This document shows, piece after piece, positions 9,539-18,625 of a stretch of 64,000 nt of DNA; position 1 is the first letter of the stretch, and each line of letters starts with the position of its first letter. The position numbers and the translations under genes were made by a program. The DNA is taken from the NCBI RefSeq assembly GCF_001467025.1, contig NZ_LNXV01000004.1, positions 145,254 through 209,253 on the forward strand. Direction: 5' to 3'. Below the pieces are notes generated by a model. The model saw nothing but the letters and a program-made list of their open reading frames with translations, made no database searches and had not been told where the DNA came from. The stretch comes from Legionella brunensis (GTDB taxonomy: Bacteria; Pseudomonadota; Gammaproteobacteria; Legionellales; Legionellaceae).

Positions 9539-10303
9539 ATGAACGTTAGTATGCGTGAACTATTAGAAGCGGGCGCCCATTTTGGCCATAGGACCCGTTT
9601 TTGGAATCCTAAAATGTCTCAGTACATTTTTGGTTCAAGAAATAAAATTCATATTATCAATTTAGAGAAAACATTACCTATGCTAAATGACGTTGTAAAT
9701 TACGTTGGTCGTCTAGCATCAAATAAAGCAAAGATTTTATTTGTGGGTACCAAAAGAGCAGCCCAAGACAGCATTCGTGAGCATGCAAAACGTTGTGGTA
9801 TGCCTTATGTTGATCATCGTTGGCTAGGTGGTATGTTGACTAACTGGAAAACAGTTCGTCAATCTATTTTCCGCTTAAAAGAGTTGAAAGAAATGCGTGA
9901 TAAGGGCGCATTTAGTATGATGATCAAGAAAGAAGCATTGATGCTAACCAGAGAGTTGGAAAAATTAGAGCGTGGTCTTGGTGGTATTGAAGATATGGGT
10001 GGTTTACCTGATGCGCTTTTCGTAGTGGATGTTGGCTTTGAGCACATCGCTGTTGAAGAAGCTCGTCGTTTAAAAATACCTGTTATAGGTGTAGTAGATA
10101 CTAACAACAGCCCTGACAATATTGACTATGTCATTCCAGGCAATGATGATTCTATGCGTGCAGTAGATATTTATGTTCGCTGTATTGCAGATGCAATTCT
10201 TGATGCTAAGCAAGGAAATACAGTTGGTGGCGTAGCCTCTGATGCTGAATTTGTTGAAGTTCCTGCAACTGATAAAGAAGTAGAAAAAGCTGCAGATGAA
10301 TAA
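9539..10303 (+). CDS. rpsB: 30S ribosomal protein S2
   Basis: Ribosomal protein S2 of the small subunit. The 254 residues start at ATG 9539, eight bases after a GGAG site. The N-terminal signature [22 protein letters not shown] and the later [13 protein letters not shown] and PDALFVVDV blocks are typical. The C-terminus is acidic and variable (VEKAADE), as in relatives. First gene of the rpsB-tsf unit, followed by the standard rpsB/tsf attenuator. Intact. Confidence 0.98.
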   Translation: MNVSMRELLEAGAHFGHRTRFWNPKMSQYIFGSRNKIHIINLEKTLPMLNDVVNYVGRLASNKAKILFVGTKRAAQDSIREHAKRCGMPYVDHRWLGGMLTNWKTVRQSIFRLKELKEMRDKGAFSMMIKKEALMLTRELEKLERGLGGIEDMGGLPDALFVVDVGFEHIAVEEARRLKIPVIGVVDTNNSPDNIDYVIPGNDDSMRAVDIYVRCIADAILDAKQGNTVGGVASDAEFVEVPATDKEVEKAADE

Positions 10304-10315
10304 TTAACTTTAAAA

Positions 10316-10355
10316 AAGGAGGGGGGCGTTGATTTATTTCACGTGCCCCCTTTTT
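10316..10355 (+). terminator. Intrinsic terminator/attenuator between rpsB and tsf
   Basis: GGGGGC (10322-10327) pairs with GCCCCC (10345-10350), followed by TTTTT (10351-10355) and preceded by AAAAA that can extend the stem. Attenuation between rpsB and tsf is common and would yield more S2 than EF-Ts message. Confidence 0.85.
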
Positions 10356-10374
10356 GTTATGTGGAGGGTGAAAT

Positions 10375-11253
10375 ATGTCAATTAGTGCTTCATTAGTAAT
10401 GGAATTACGCGAGCGTACTGGCGCTGGAATGATGGAATGCAAAAAGTTCTTAATCGCGACAAATGGTGATATCGAGCAAGCCATTATCGAAATGCGTAAA
10501 GCTGGGCAAGCCAAAGCAGATAAAAAGGCTGATAGAGTTGCTGCAGAAGGGGTAATTATAATTATTCGTTCAGCAGATGGTCGCTCAGCTATTATGCTTG
10601 AAATCAATAGCGAGACTGATTTCGTGGCTCGAGACGAGAACTTTACTAGCTTCGCTAACAAAGTTGGTGAAACTGCGTTGGCTACTTCTGCTGACAGTAT
10701 TGAAATGTTATCAAACCAAACTTTGATTGGCAGCAATGTGACAGTTGAACAAGCCAGACAAGAACTAGTTTCTAAAATTGGTGAGAATATTAAATTACGT
10801 CGCATTGAAAGAATGTCTTCTGAAGGTGTGGTTGGGCATTATCTGCATGGAACCCGTATTGGTGTTATGGTTAACATGAAAAATGGTGATGAGACTCTTG
10901 CAAAAGATATCGCCATGCACGTGGCTGCTAGCAGACCTATGGTTGTGAATCGTGATCAAGTTTCTGCTGAAGCAATTGAAAACGAGCGTGAAATCTTTAC
11001 TGCACAAGCGCGTGAGAGCGGTAAGCCTCAAGAAATTATTGATAAAATGATTGAAGGTCGTATTAATAAGTTTGTTGATGAGGTCAGTTTACTGGGTCAG
11101 CCTTATGTCAAAGATCCCAACAAGAAAGTCAGTCAATTATTAAAGGAAAAAAATGCTGATGTTGTTTCCTTTATACGCTTCGAGGTTGGTGAAGGTATTG
11201 AGAAAAAAGAAGACAATTTCGTTGAAGAAGTAATGGCTCAGGTTCGTGATTAA
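10375..11253 (+). CDS. tsf: Elongation factor Ts
   Basis: Guanine-nucleotide exchange factor for EF-Tu. The 292 residues match the family. The N-terminal UBA-like domain has [15 protein letters not shown] (residues 14-28). The core carries [14 protein letters not shown], including the TDFVA motif that opens the EF-Tu nucleotide site. ATG 10375 follows GGAGG at 10362-10366. Its TAA overlaps the pyrH start by one base. Confidence 0.98.
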   Translation: MSISASLVMELRERTGAGMMECKKFLIATNGDIEQAIIEMRKAGQAKADKKADRVAAEGVIIIIRSADGRSAIMLEINSETDFVARDENFTSFANKVGETALATSADSIEMLSNQTLIGSNVTVEQARQELVSKIGENIKLRRIERMSSEGVVGHYLHGTRIGVMVNMKNGDETLAKDIAMHVAASRPMVVNRDQVSAEAIENEREIFTAQARESGKPQEIIDKMIEGRINKFVDEVSLLGQPYVKDPNKKVSQLLKEKNADVVSFIRFEVGEGIEKKEDNFVEEVMAQVRD

Positions 11254-11996
11254 TGATGAATTCCGATCAATCTCAATTAAAATACAAGCGCATCCTGCTT
11301 AAATACAGTGGTGAGGCGTTGATGGGTAAGTCTCAATTTGGGATAGACCCGTCTGTTCTTGATCGTATGGCTAAAGAAGTTGCTGAGCTGATTCGCATGG
11401 GTGTTGAAGTTGGTATCGTTATTGGTGGCGGTAACTTATTTCGTGGTAAGGCATTGTCGGAGGCAGGGCTTGGCCGAGTTACCGGTGATCACATGGGTAT
11501 GCTTGCTACTGTAATGAATGCTTTAGCTTTGCGTGATGCCTTAGAGCGTATCGATTTACCCGCACGCATCATGTCTGCAATTCCCATGCTTGGTGTTGTG
11601 GACCCTTACCATCGACGTAAAGCAATCACGCATTTACGTAATGGGCATGTAGTTATTTTTGCTGCAGGTACTGGAAATCCCTTTTTTACTACTGATTCTG
11701 CTGCTTGTTTAAGAGCGATTGAAGTAGGTGCGGATGTTGTATTGAAAGCGACAAAAGTTGATGGAATTTATTCAGCTGATCCACTTAAAAATCCTAATGC
11801 TATTCGATATGATTATTTAACTTATAGACAAGTCTTAAGTGAAGGACTTGAAGTAATGGATTCTACAGCCATTTGCCTATGCCAGGATCATGGTATGCCT
11901 TTACAGGTATTTGATATGGCATCTCCAAATGCGCTCGTGAAGATTGTTCTTGGAGAACGGGTTGGAACCATAGTAGGAGCAAACCATGATCAATGA
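11253..11996 (+). CDS. pyrH: Uridylate kinase (UMP kinase)
   Basis: Phosphorylates UMP to UDP in pyrimidine nucleotide synthesis. The protein has 247 residues of the bacterial amino-acid-kinase fold: KYSGEALMG at the N-terminus, [12 protein letters not shown], and [12 protein letters not shown] near the phosphate-binding region. The start is at 11253, or the adjacent in-frame ATG at 11256, which relatives do not decide. It is coupled to tsf upstream and overlaps frr downstream by 11 bases. Confidence 0.97.
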   Translation: MMNSDQSQLKYKRILLKYSGEALMGKSQFGIDPSVLDRMAKEVAELIRMGVEVGIVIGGGNLFRGKALSEAGLGRVTGDHMGMLATVMNALALRDALERIDLPARIMSAIPMLGVVDPYHRRKAITHLRNGHVVIFAAGTGNPFFTTDSAACLRAIEVGADVVLKATKVDGIYSADPLKNPNAIRYDYLTYRQVLSEGLEVMDSTAICLCQDHGMPLQVFDMASPNALVKIVLGERVGTIVGANHDQ

Positions 11997-12543
11997 TATC
12001 AGGCAGGACGCTGAAAAGCGTATGAAAAAAACCATTGAAACGTTGCGAAATGATTTGACTAAAATACGTACGGGTCGTGCTAATGTTAGTCTTTTGGACC
12101 ATGTTCATGTTGATTATTATGGTAATCTAACACCTTTGAATCAAGTGGCGAATGTTACTGTTAGTGATTCTCGTACATTACTGGTAACACCTTGGGAAAA
12201 AGCGATGGTGGCTGCTGTTGAAAAAGCCATTTTAACCTCTGATTTAGGATTAAATCCTGCAACAGCTGGAAATGCTATTCGTGTCCCAATGCCTCCTTTA
12301 ACTGAGGAGCGTCGTAAGGAAATGATCAAAGTTGTACGACATGAGGGTGAGCAAGGACGTGTAGCAATTCGCAATGTTCGTCGTGATGCAAATAATCATT
12401 TGAAAGAATTGGTTAAAGCAAAAGAAATTTCTGAAGATGATGAGCGTCGAGCCGTTGATGTAATTCAAAAGCTAACTGATAAATATGTCGCTGATGTTGA
12501 TACTTTATTAAGCGAAAAAGAAAAGGATTTGATGGAAATTTAG
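11986..12543 (+). CDS. frr: Ribosome recycling factor
   Basis: Splits terminated ribosomes together with EF-G. The 185 residues are the usual length. They open with an amphipathic helix ([25 protein letters not shown]) and later carry [13 protein letters not shown]. The start lies inside pyrH, so translation is coupled. In most gammaproteobacteria uppS and cdsA follow; here frr is followed by a hairpin and then a recombinase, so the usual cluster is interrupted. Confidence 0.98.
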   Translation: MINDIRQDAEKRMKKTIETLRNDLTKIRTGRANVSLLDHVHVDYYGNLTPLNQVANVTVSDSRTLLVTPWEKAMVAAVEKAILTSDLGLNPATAGNAIRVPMPPLTEERRKEMIKVVRHEGEQGRVAIRNVRRDANNHLKELVKAKEISEDDERRAVDVIQKLTDKYVADVDTLLSEKEKDLMEI

Positions 12544-12554
12544 TAGTACATGAG

Positions 12555-12596
12555 GATAGAAGTCATTAGCATAATCATGGTTAATGACCTTCTATC
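12555..12596 (+). terminator. Hairpin after frr
   Basis: GATAGAAG-TCATTA (12555-12568) pairs with TAATGA-C-CTTCTATC (12582-12596), a 14-bp stem with one bulged C. It probably ends the rpsB-tsf-pyrH-frr transcript, although no T-run follows. It also marks the junction with the accessory island. Confidence 0.6.
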
Positions 12597-13008
12597 TGAT
12601 AAAGCGTCTCGTGATACAAGCTCCTTGTCCTTGTATGTCGTCAATAATATTTTCTCCCAGGATAGCTTAATATAAAACCCTGAGATTTAGTGTTCTATAA
12701 TTTGCCAATTACGGAAATTCCTTCCTTCTTCTCCAGGAAAAGAACTTGAAAATGTCGCTCACAATTTTTATCAATGAGTTAAGGGAGGATGTTCTAAGAT
12801 TTACTTTTGAAATCGCATGCAACTTTGAGTGGAGTCTAAATCCTTTAAAGCATGTGTGTCGTTTACGATTAATTTTTCGATAAGTCTTGTTAAGCTCAGA
12901 TAATAAATACCAAATCTTAGAAGAGTATTGAGAATATGTTTGAGATAGATAACGTACCTTATCCATCACAAAGAGGCTATAATGGGGGAAAAATAAAAAT
13001 GAGACCCT
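12597..13008. other. Gap before the recombinase; no convincing gene
   Basis: A minus-strand frame at 12709-12966 (ATG at 12966, 85 basic residues, e.g. KTYRKINRKRHTCFKGFRLHSK split over charged helices) has no ribosome site and no family I recognise. It could be a remnant. A TATAAT at 12978-12983 with a poor -35 may serve the recombinase. A 20-codon frame (12999-13061) overlaps the recombinase start and follows a GGGGG run. Confidence 0.3.
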
Positions 13009-14036
13009 ATGAATTTCCTGGACGAGCAAAATTCCAAAAATCGAAAGTTTGTGATAGATAAGATTTCCCACCTGTTAGATGTTCATTTTGACACCAATTC
13101 ACTTTCTGCGTGGTTGTCTTATTATTACTCAGTGCATGTGAAGGGCGCTCCTGAAAAAACGGAGCAAGCCAAAATTAAAGATTTGTCTAAATTTTTAAAT
13201 TTCTTTCAAATGGAAGTAGGGCATGATTTGGTGGATAGCTGGACACCGGCTGTTAGCAAGCATTTTCAGAAACATTTATGTAAAACAATTTCAGAGAAAA
13301 CGGGCAAACCTTATAAAGCTACTTCTATTAATAGAACGATGGCAACAATTCGTCATGTAGGTCGATGGCTTCATCAACAACGGCCATTATTAGCAGGCGA
13401 CCCGTTAGCGCAAGTCAAGGATTTACAAACTGATGCACCTGATTGGAATGGTTTGACCTCACGTCAATTAATGAGGCTTAAGTCTGCTTGTGAGCAACGC
13501 ATTAAAAGAAAAGCTGTACTCGGAAAAATCAAAACCCCTTAATGGAAACTGCACTTTTTTATTTGTTACTTGGAACGGGTCTTCGTGAGTCCGAAGTGGT
13601 TTCTTTAAATATTGGACAGTATCGACAAAAAGGGTTGTGTGATGTTCTTCGTCACAAATCAAAACGCATTAGTCAAAAAATTCCTTTACCACAAGAGAGT
13701 AGGGTGTGTTTAGATCAATACCTAGAAAAGAGGCAGGCTCAGAAAGAAGAACCATTATTTGTTACCCGCTATGGAACTCGATTACAAACTTTGGATGTTT
13801 ATCGTATATGTCAGCGAGTATTAAAGCAGGCACTTGCATTTTTACCCGAACAGGAAAAGTTTGCTTTTACTCCTCATAAATTAAGACATACCTTTCTAAA
13901 GAAGGTGACGGATAAACATGGAGTGCATTTTGCACAAGAATTAAGTGGAAATGTTTCTATTAAAGAAATTTTTCGCTATGCCAAGCCAAGCCAGGATGAA
14001 ATGCAATCAACAATTGAAGAATTGTTTGAAGGCTAA
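13009..14036 (+). pseudogene. Tyrosine recombinase/integrase, split by one frameshift
   Basis: The N-terminal half (13009-13542) is a SAM-like core-binding domain: LSAWLSYYYSVHVKG, then NRTMATIRHVGRWLHQQ. The catalytic half (13542-14036) begins METALFYLLLGTGLRESEV, with the first catalytic Arg, and contains FTPHKLRHTF (HxxR box) and a terminal IFRYAKPSQ with a Tyr nucleophile candidate. Adding one A to the AAAAA run at 13524-13528 joins the halves smoothly (..AVLGKNQNPL-METALF..), so a one-base deletion in a homopolymer is the simplest cause. The usual LGH before the Tyr reads SGN, so activity may already have been altered. Programmed slippage cannot be excluded. Confidence 0.8.
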
Positions 14037-14040
14037 TTTT

Positions 14041-14588
14041 ATGAGTAGAAAAATAATAACACACTTAGAAGAGTTCTCAGAACAAAATACTTTTATCAGG
14101 TTACTAAATAGAGTCAATGAATTAAAAAGATTAATTTCTGTTGTTCAAAACCTCCGTTCCCTCCATATTAATTTAATCAATATGCTATCCAAAAATGATG
14201 TTAATTTTTATGAATTAATCATCGATGAATATCAATTATTTTCAATTTATTACCGAAGCTTATTTCAAGCTTCAAAGTGGGAGGGTTCTTGTTTCGCTCA
14301 TATTGATCCGACGGCATATAATTAAAACGATAATTTTATTGAGTTGCATAGGAAGGTAATAGAACATGTTGACAAAACCATTGCACATCAGGATGAGAAT
14401 GATGGAGGTAGACGGTATATTTATAAAAATTTAAAAATAAAGACGGGGAGCTTTGCCAAGCTGTATCAAAATTCATCAATTTTCATATTGATGATGCAAA
14501 ACCTCTAATAGACGTTATGGAAAAAACCATTAAATCAGTTTTTTTAGATAAGTTTGGTTTTGAATTAAAAATATTACAAAAAAATTAA
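14041..14588 (+). pseudogene. Unknown gene behind the recombinase, broken by a stop and a frameshift
   Basis: ATG 14041, four bases after the recombinase stop, opens a 94-codon frame of a helical protein (MSRKIITHLEEFSEQNTF..). A TAA at 14323-14325 interrupts it, but the same frame continues with protein-like sequence (NDNFIELHRKVIEHVDKTI..RRYIYKNLKIKTGSFAKLYQ). A frame change near 14470 then restores NFHIDDAKPLIDVMEKTIKSVFLDKFGFEL to a TAA at 14586-14588. Original length was about 180 residues. I recognise no family. It was probably co-transcribed with the recombinase. Confidence 0.6.
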
Positions 14589-14637
14589 AAAAATTCTCAG
14601 AAATTATTATAATAATTAGCTCTTATATGAGCTGTAT

Positions 14638-14781
14638 ATGAACAATAAAATAATTTGCATGCAAATCATTGGATTTATTACATTCAAAGAAGCAATAAGT
14701 CAAATTAAAGCGGGAGAATCTTTAACCGTTAAAGAGGATGCTAACTATCTTTCAAAAGATTTTCTCTTATTTATCAATTGA
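14638..14781 (+). CDS. Small ORF, 47 residues, unknown
   Basis: ATG 14638 to TGA 14779-14781 encodes MNNKIICMQIIGFITFKEA.., ending in a hydrophilic helix and DFLLFIN. There is no strong Shine-Dalgarno. Its stop codon overlaps the very strong ribosome site of the next gene, an arrangement typical of translational coupling. That is the main support. Confidence 0.35.
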   Translation: MNNKIICMQIIGFITFKEAISQIKAGESLTVKEDANYLSKDFLLFIN

Positions 14782-14792
14782 AAGGAGGTGAA

Positions 14793-15176
14793 ATGAAGTT
14801 TGATTGGGGAACGATTATAGCGGTAATATCAGCAATTATCGCCATTATTTCAGCATATTTTAGTAAAAAAGCTAATTCATTAGCGGCAGAAGCAAATCAA
14901 CTTTCAGTGATGAATGCAGAATTTTCTAAAGATTTAAATAAGATGAAGGAAACTAAATCTATCATTGAAGCAATTGCTTCTGATTGGAATAAATCACGAC
15001 ATATTTTATTAACTGAATGGAAATTTTATCAAAAAAGAGGTTTCACAAAAGAAGAATTCAATGACATCTGGGAATTGGCTTGCTACAAAAAAAAGGTCGA
15101 ACTCCTCGAGAAACATTCGAACAAATTCTTAATCAATATAACGAGATGTCAAAATAATATTAAGTGTTTAAAATAA
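14793..15176 (+). CDS. Small membrane-anchored coiled-coil protein, unknown
   Basis: The 127 residues from ATG 14793 follow a near-perfect AAAGGAGGTGA at 14781-14791. Residues 6-24 form one membrane helix (TIIAVISAIIAIISAYF) followed by KK, and residues 27-60 look coiled-coil. The rest is a charged helical domain with two Cys near the end. The layout resembles many phage or defence-island accessory proteins but no specific family is recognised. The gene sits between recombinase relics and a toxin-antitoxin pair. Confidence 0.6.
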   Translation: MKFDWGTIIAVISAIIAIISAYFSKKANSLAAEANQLSVMNAEFSKDLNKMKETKSIIEAIASDWNKSRHILLTEWKFYQKRGFTKEEFNDIWELACYKKKVELLEKHSNKFLINITRCQNNIKCLK

Positions 15177-15284
15177 CTTATTGGTAAATATTTACTAATT
15201 ACCTCCAGTTTTATCATCCCTCTGATTAATACGTATATTTGTTAGAAAGTTTCATATCGTTTAAACCCACACGTCCGGCTCAAG

Positions 15285-15325
15285 TTGCAAATGAAATAAA
15301 AATGAATTATAATTTCAATTGAAAT
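15285..15325 (+). promoter_or_regulatory. Promoter with built-in operator for the Xre/RES pair
   Basis: TTGCAA (15285-15290) and a consensus TATAAT (15308-15313) are 17 bases apart. A perfect palindrome, ATTTCAATTGAAAT (15312-15325), overlaps the -10 box and extends to the transcription start. The antitoxin gene begins 18 bases further on. This is the expected layout for autorepression by the Xre-type antitoxin. Confidence 0.7.
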
Positions 15326-15342
15326 AATACGGATGGCGCAAG

Positions 15343-15717
15343 ATGAAAACCTCTGAAAATAAGCAACACGAAAAAGAAATTGTTTTAACGAAAGCAATTT
15401 GTAATCTATCTAAGTATTATTCTTTATCAGGAAAAGAACTTAGTGAGATTATTGGTATAAGTGAATCTACGGCCTCACGCCTGAATCAAGGAAAGAAACT
15501 AATTTCTCCCCAAACAAAAGAAGGTGAAATGGCCTTATTGTTAGTCAGAATTTACCGCAGCTTAAATGCTATGGTAGGTAATAATCATGAAAAGGCTAGA
15601 TTATGGTTAAATAATAAAAATAAATATTTTCAAAAAAAACCGCTTGAAGAAATGAAAACTATTCCCGGATTAATTTCTGTCCTTAATTATTTAGATGCAA
15701 TGCGTGGTAAGTTATGA
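15343..15717 (+). CDS. Xre/MbcA/ParS-type antitoxin
   Basis: The 124 residues comprise an N-terminal helix-turn-helix (LSGKELSEIIGISESTASRL, about 29-48) and a C-terminal toxin-binding domain of the DUF2384 type (ARLWLNNKNKYFQKKPLEEM..GLISVLNYLDAMRG). Such antitoxins neutralise RES toxins and repress their own promoter. The last codons overlap the toxin start by four bases (ATGA), so the pair is coupled. Assignment is firm at family level. Confidence 0.88.
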   Translation: MKTSENKQHEKEIVLTKAICNLSKYYSLSGKELSEIIGISESTASRLNQGKKLISPQTKEGEMALLLVRIYRSLNAMVGNNHEKARLWLNNKNKYFQKKPLEEMKTIPGLISVLNYLDAMRGKL

Positions 15718-16463
15718 GTCTTTGGGTTAGCTGTGAGGGTGAAAAGCATATTGAACAGATTGAAGTTGATCCTTGGAGGGTTGTTGAGGCCCAGCATATT
15801 TCTAGCTCCAGAGATTTAGTGGATACAATAGAGGAACATGATCTTTTAGAAGAGTTATTAGAAGATTCAAAACCTATTGTACCTAATAGAACTCATTATT
15901 TAATTTTTACTCCCTTTAGATATCCACCTTTAAAATACGGTTCTCGTTTTGGAAGACAATTTGAACCTTCTTTATGGTATGGCTCCCTAGAACTGCAAAC
16001 ATCATTTGCAGAAGTAGCATTTTACCGTCTAAAATTTTTTGATGATAGCTCAGCAAATCTTGGTTATATAGAGATTCCAATGACAGTTTTTAAGGCACAT
16101 ATAAACACTAAACAAGGAATTGATCTAACAAAGAATATGTTTAGCAAACATCTAGAAAAAATTTCTAATAAAAATAACTATGACTATAGCCAACCATTAG
16201 GAACAGATATGAGAAATGCTGGTATTGAGGCATTTTTGTTTGCATCAGCAAGAGTGAGCAATCTAAGCAAAAATGCAGCGGCATTTATTCCGAGAGTCTT
16301 CACAAAAAAGAATGGCCAATTTATTTCGAATATGCAAAATTGGTCATGTTTAGCAAACAAAAAAAATATTGAGTTTACTCGTTTTGGCATTCTCAATGTT
16401 GAAAGATTAGTTTTCTCAGATGAAGACTTTAAAATTGATCAAAAGTTTAAAAAGTCCATATAG
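15714..16463 (+). CDS. RES-domain toxin
   Basis: The RES fold is related to ADP-ribosyltransferases; characterised members (MbcT, RES-Xre toxins) destroy NAD+. The 249 residues place the RES core at about 60-200. Candidate active-site residues are R78/R81 (GSRFGRQF), Y89 (SLWYGS) and E100 (TSFAEVAFYR), which match the family's Arg-Tyr-Glu pattern. ATG 15714 overlaps the antitoxin stop. The gene has no lesion, unlike several neighbours, which fits addiction keeping it intact. It is one of the few intact units in this island. Confidence 0.87.
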   Translation: MSLWVSCEGEKHIEQIEVDPWRVVEAQHISSSRDLVDTIEEHDLLEELLEDSKPIVPNRTHYLIFTPFRYPPLKYGSRFGRQFEPSLWYGSLELQTSFAEVAFYRLKFFDDSSANLGYIEIPMTVFKAHINTKQGIDLTKNMFSKHLEKISNKNNYDYSQPLGTDMRNAGIEAFLFASARVSNLSKNAAAFIPRVFTKKNGQFISNMQNWSCLANKKNIEFTRFGILNVERLVFSDEDFKIDQKFKKSI

Positions 16464-16565
16464 CTACCAGATTAAACCTGATTTAAATAAACAGATCACT
16501 TAATGCAAGGTGAAACCTACTATTCTTTTTGCCTCGAGTCAGTGATTAAGCATATATAAAATGAT

Positions 16566-17381
16566 TTACTTATAACTAGTATCTTCTATAGGCTCACAAT
16601 CAAGTGTGTTAAATGGTTCTCTTCTTTTGAAATTGCAATACACAGGTGAAGAGGGCACAGCATTTATTTCATTTATCTGGATTCCATCAGCATTCGAAAG
16701 ATCAATACTGACTATCCCTTGCACTTCACAATAATCTTTGTCAGGAGAGCAATGTCCTACATTCAATATACAGGTTGAAGTAATCCCGCAAAGTTCCTTT
16801 AAACTATTAAAATCCAAGCGGCCAGAGGTGACAAAAGGCGCTTCAAATCCAGATTGATCATTACTTGGCCAAAAAAATGACAAAGATCCGCTTGCTCTTC
16901 TTGAGATTACCACTTCTGGTACTTCTGTCATGGGGCAATTAAATGTGTTATTAGATTCACAAATAGCATTTCCACCATTTACTACCCAATGTGATAAATC
17001 ATTTTGAATTGGGGAAAAAGTATTTGTAATAAGAGTGCCTTCGTCAAATGTTTGGAAGTGATCTAACTGTCGTCTTAACTTAATTGTCATATCTAATGGC
17101 TGCTTATTATTTATTCGATAAAAACATGTTATATCCCCATTAGGAAAAAGCTCAGCTTTTACCTTTTCTAGTTTATAGTTACCGCTTGGATAATAAATAC
17201 TGCCATATTCAGGAACTCCCCACATGTTATATTCGTCATTCGAAGCGTGGCAGCGGTAATATCCATCATAAGGATTATCGTTACATTCTACTGATTTTGG
17301 ACAATGAACAGTTAATTTTTGATTAATTGGATTTGCAAATACAGTAGTGGAAATAAGAAAAAATAAGAGAAAAAATTTCAT
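16566..17381 (-). CDS. Secreted cysteine-rich protein, unknown
   Basis: The 271 residues begin with a signal peptide (MKFFLLFFLISTTVFA, cut before NPINQ). The mature protein has 12 cysteines, an even number suggesting disulfides, placed in two groups: N-terminal (near 27, 33, 44) and C-terminal (from about 200 on, including CGITSTC and HCSPDKDYC). Asn, Pro and Tyr are frequent. No family is recognised and there is no catalytic motif. The gene is convergent with the RES toxin and upstream of the IS30 element. Periplasmic or exported location is the only safe inference. Confidence 0.6.
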   Translation of the reverse strand: MKFFLLFFLISTTVFANPINQKLTVHCPKSVECNDNPYDGYYRCHASNDEYNMWGVPEYGSIYYPSGNYKLEKVKAELFPNGDITCFYRINNKQPLDMTIKLRRQLDHFQTFDEGTLITNTFSPIQNDLSHWVVNGGNAICESNNTFNCPMTEVPEVVISRRASGSLSFFWPSNDQSGFEAPFVTSGRLDFNSLKELCGITSTCILNVGHCSPDKDYCEVQGIVSIDLSNADGIQINEINAVPSSPVYCNFKRREPFNTLDCEPIEDTSYK

Positions 17382-17614
17382 CGTTACAGAAAAAAAGTTA
17401 TTATGGTCATTATTTTATCATATATAAGATTTTATGTATTGACTCTCCCTGATTGACTAACAGGGAAGGGGAAATTTATTACAAATATTAATTCTGATTA
17501 GCGTGAAAACTAAATCTAGTGAAGAAAGGAGAGGCTCGTTTGAAGAGTCGGCAGAATCTCGCGCCAAGTGCGACAGATGAGTAAAATATCATCAGTTGCA
17601 TAAGGAGCAAAAGG

Positions 17615-18616
17615 ATGGGAGTTTGTTATAAGCATTTGAGTGAATTGGATCGTGTATTTCTCCAGATTATGTTAGAAAAGGGTTATTCAAAAGCTAGGAT
17701 AGCGAAAATATTGAAGGTTCATCGTTCAACGATATATAGAGAAGTTATCCGTAATAGCTTTAAAAATACATGGACAAACAATCAGTCCTGTTATTTGCCT
17801 TCTATAGGGCAAAAGAGATATATAAAACGAAGAAAAAGAAGCACGAAATTGTCAAAAGATGCTCAATTGTGCATGTATATTCATAATAAATTAGGCACCG
17901 GTTGGTCACCCGGGCAAATTGAGGGTCGATTAAAATATGAGAATGGAGGTCAAACGCTCATTTCTCATGAAACGATCTATCGCTATATTTATAGCGACTA
18001 TAATATTCGAAATCGGTTTTATCAGTGTTTGAGAAGGAAACATAAATTACGAATCAAACGCCACAGTCGCAAATCTCGAATTCCTAGAGATTTATTAATT
18101 AATAATCGTCCAAACCACATTAATAATCGAGAGGAGTTTGGTCATTGGGAATGCGACCTCATGATGTTTAAACGAGGAGTCAAAAGCAATTTAATTACAT
18201 TACGTGAACGTACCTCAAGGTATTTAATTGCTATCAAGAATGAAAATAAAACTGCAAGGGGTACCGCATTAGCCCTTATATCTACTATTAAGAACGTAAA
18301 GAAAGCAATCCGGTCTATTACTTTTGATCAAGGAATGGAATTTCAAAAATTTGCATGGATTAAAGATTGTTTAGAGACTGATATTTATTTTTGTCATCCA
18401 GGATCTCCTTACGAAAAGGGCGCAATTGAAAATGGCAATGGGATTATTCGTGTTGAATTACCACGGCATGTTAATATTGATGTATTAAAGGAAAAAGAGG
18501 TGAGGCGTATTGCTAAAGAGATAAACAATAGGCCATTAAAATGTTTAGACTATCAAACTCCTGCAGAGCGATTTGCAGAATATTACAAGACATCAATTGA
18601 AAGACAAGGTAAGTAA
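17615..18616 (+). CDS. IS30-family transposase
   Basis: Cut-and-paste DDE transposase of 333 residues, full length and unbroken. An N-terminal helix-turn-helix (YSKARIAKILKVHRSTIYREV, about 24-44) binds the ends. The linker is highly basic. The catalytic triad is D181 (FGHWECDLM), D238 (ITFDQGMEF) and E272 (KGAIENGNG), with the family's ENGNG and RPLKCLDYQTPAE signatures. ATG 17615 follows AAGGA (17609-17613) very closely. The element could be active. Confidence 0.93.
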   Translation: MGVCYKHLSELDRVFLQIMLEKGYSKARIAKILKVHRSTIYREVIRNSFKNTWTNNQSCYLPSIGQKRYIKRRKRSTKLSKDAQLCMYIHNKLGTGWSPGQIEGRLKYENGGQTLISHETIYRYIYSDYNIRNRFYQCLRRKHKLRIKRHSRKSRIPRDLLINNRPNHINNREEFGHWECDLMMFKRGVKSNLITLRERTSRYLIAIKNENKTARGTALALISTIKNVKKAIRSITFDQGMEFQKFAWIKDCLETDIYFCHPGSPYEKGAIENGNGIIRVELPRHVNIDVLKEKEVRRIAKEINNRPLKCLDYQTPAERFAEYYKTSIERQGK

Positions 18617-18625
18617 TAGCATCCC

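Noticed and set aside
10206..10805. Minus-strand frame of 199 codons
   Set aside because: It lies wholly antisense to rpsB/tsf, has no ribosome site and no recognisable domain.
12709..13071. Minus-strand frame overlapping the recombinase start
   Set aside because: Basic and low in recognisable motifs, no ribosome site; kept only as an uncertain note in the gap entry.
14778..14792. TTG start five codons before the membrane protein
   Set aside because: It would use the Shine-Dalgarno itself as coding sequence; ATG 14793 is correctly spaced.
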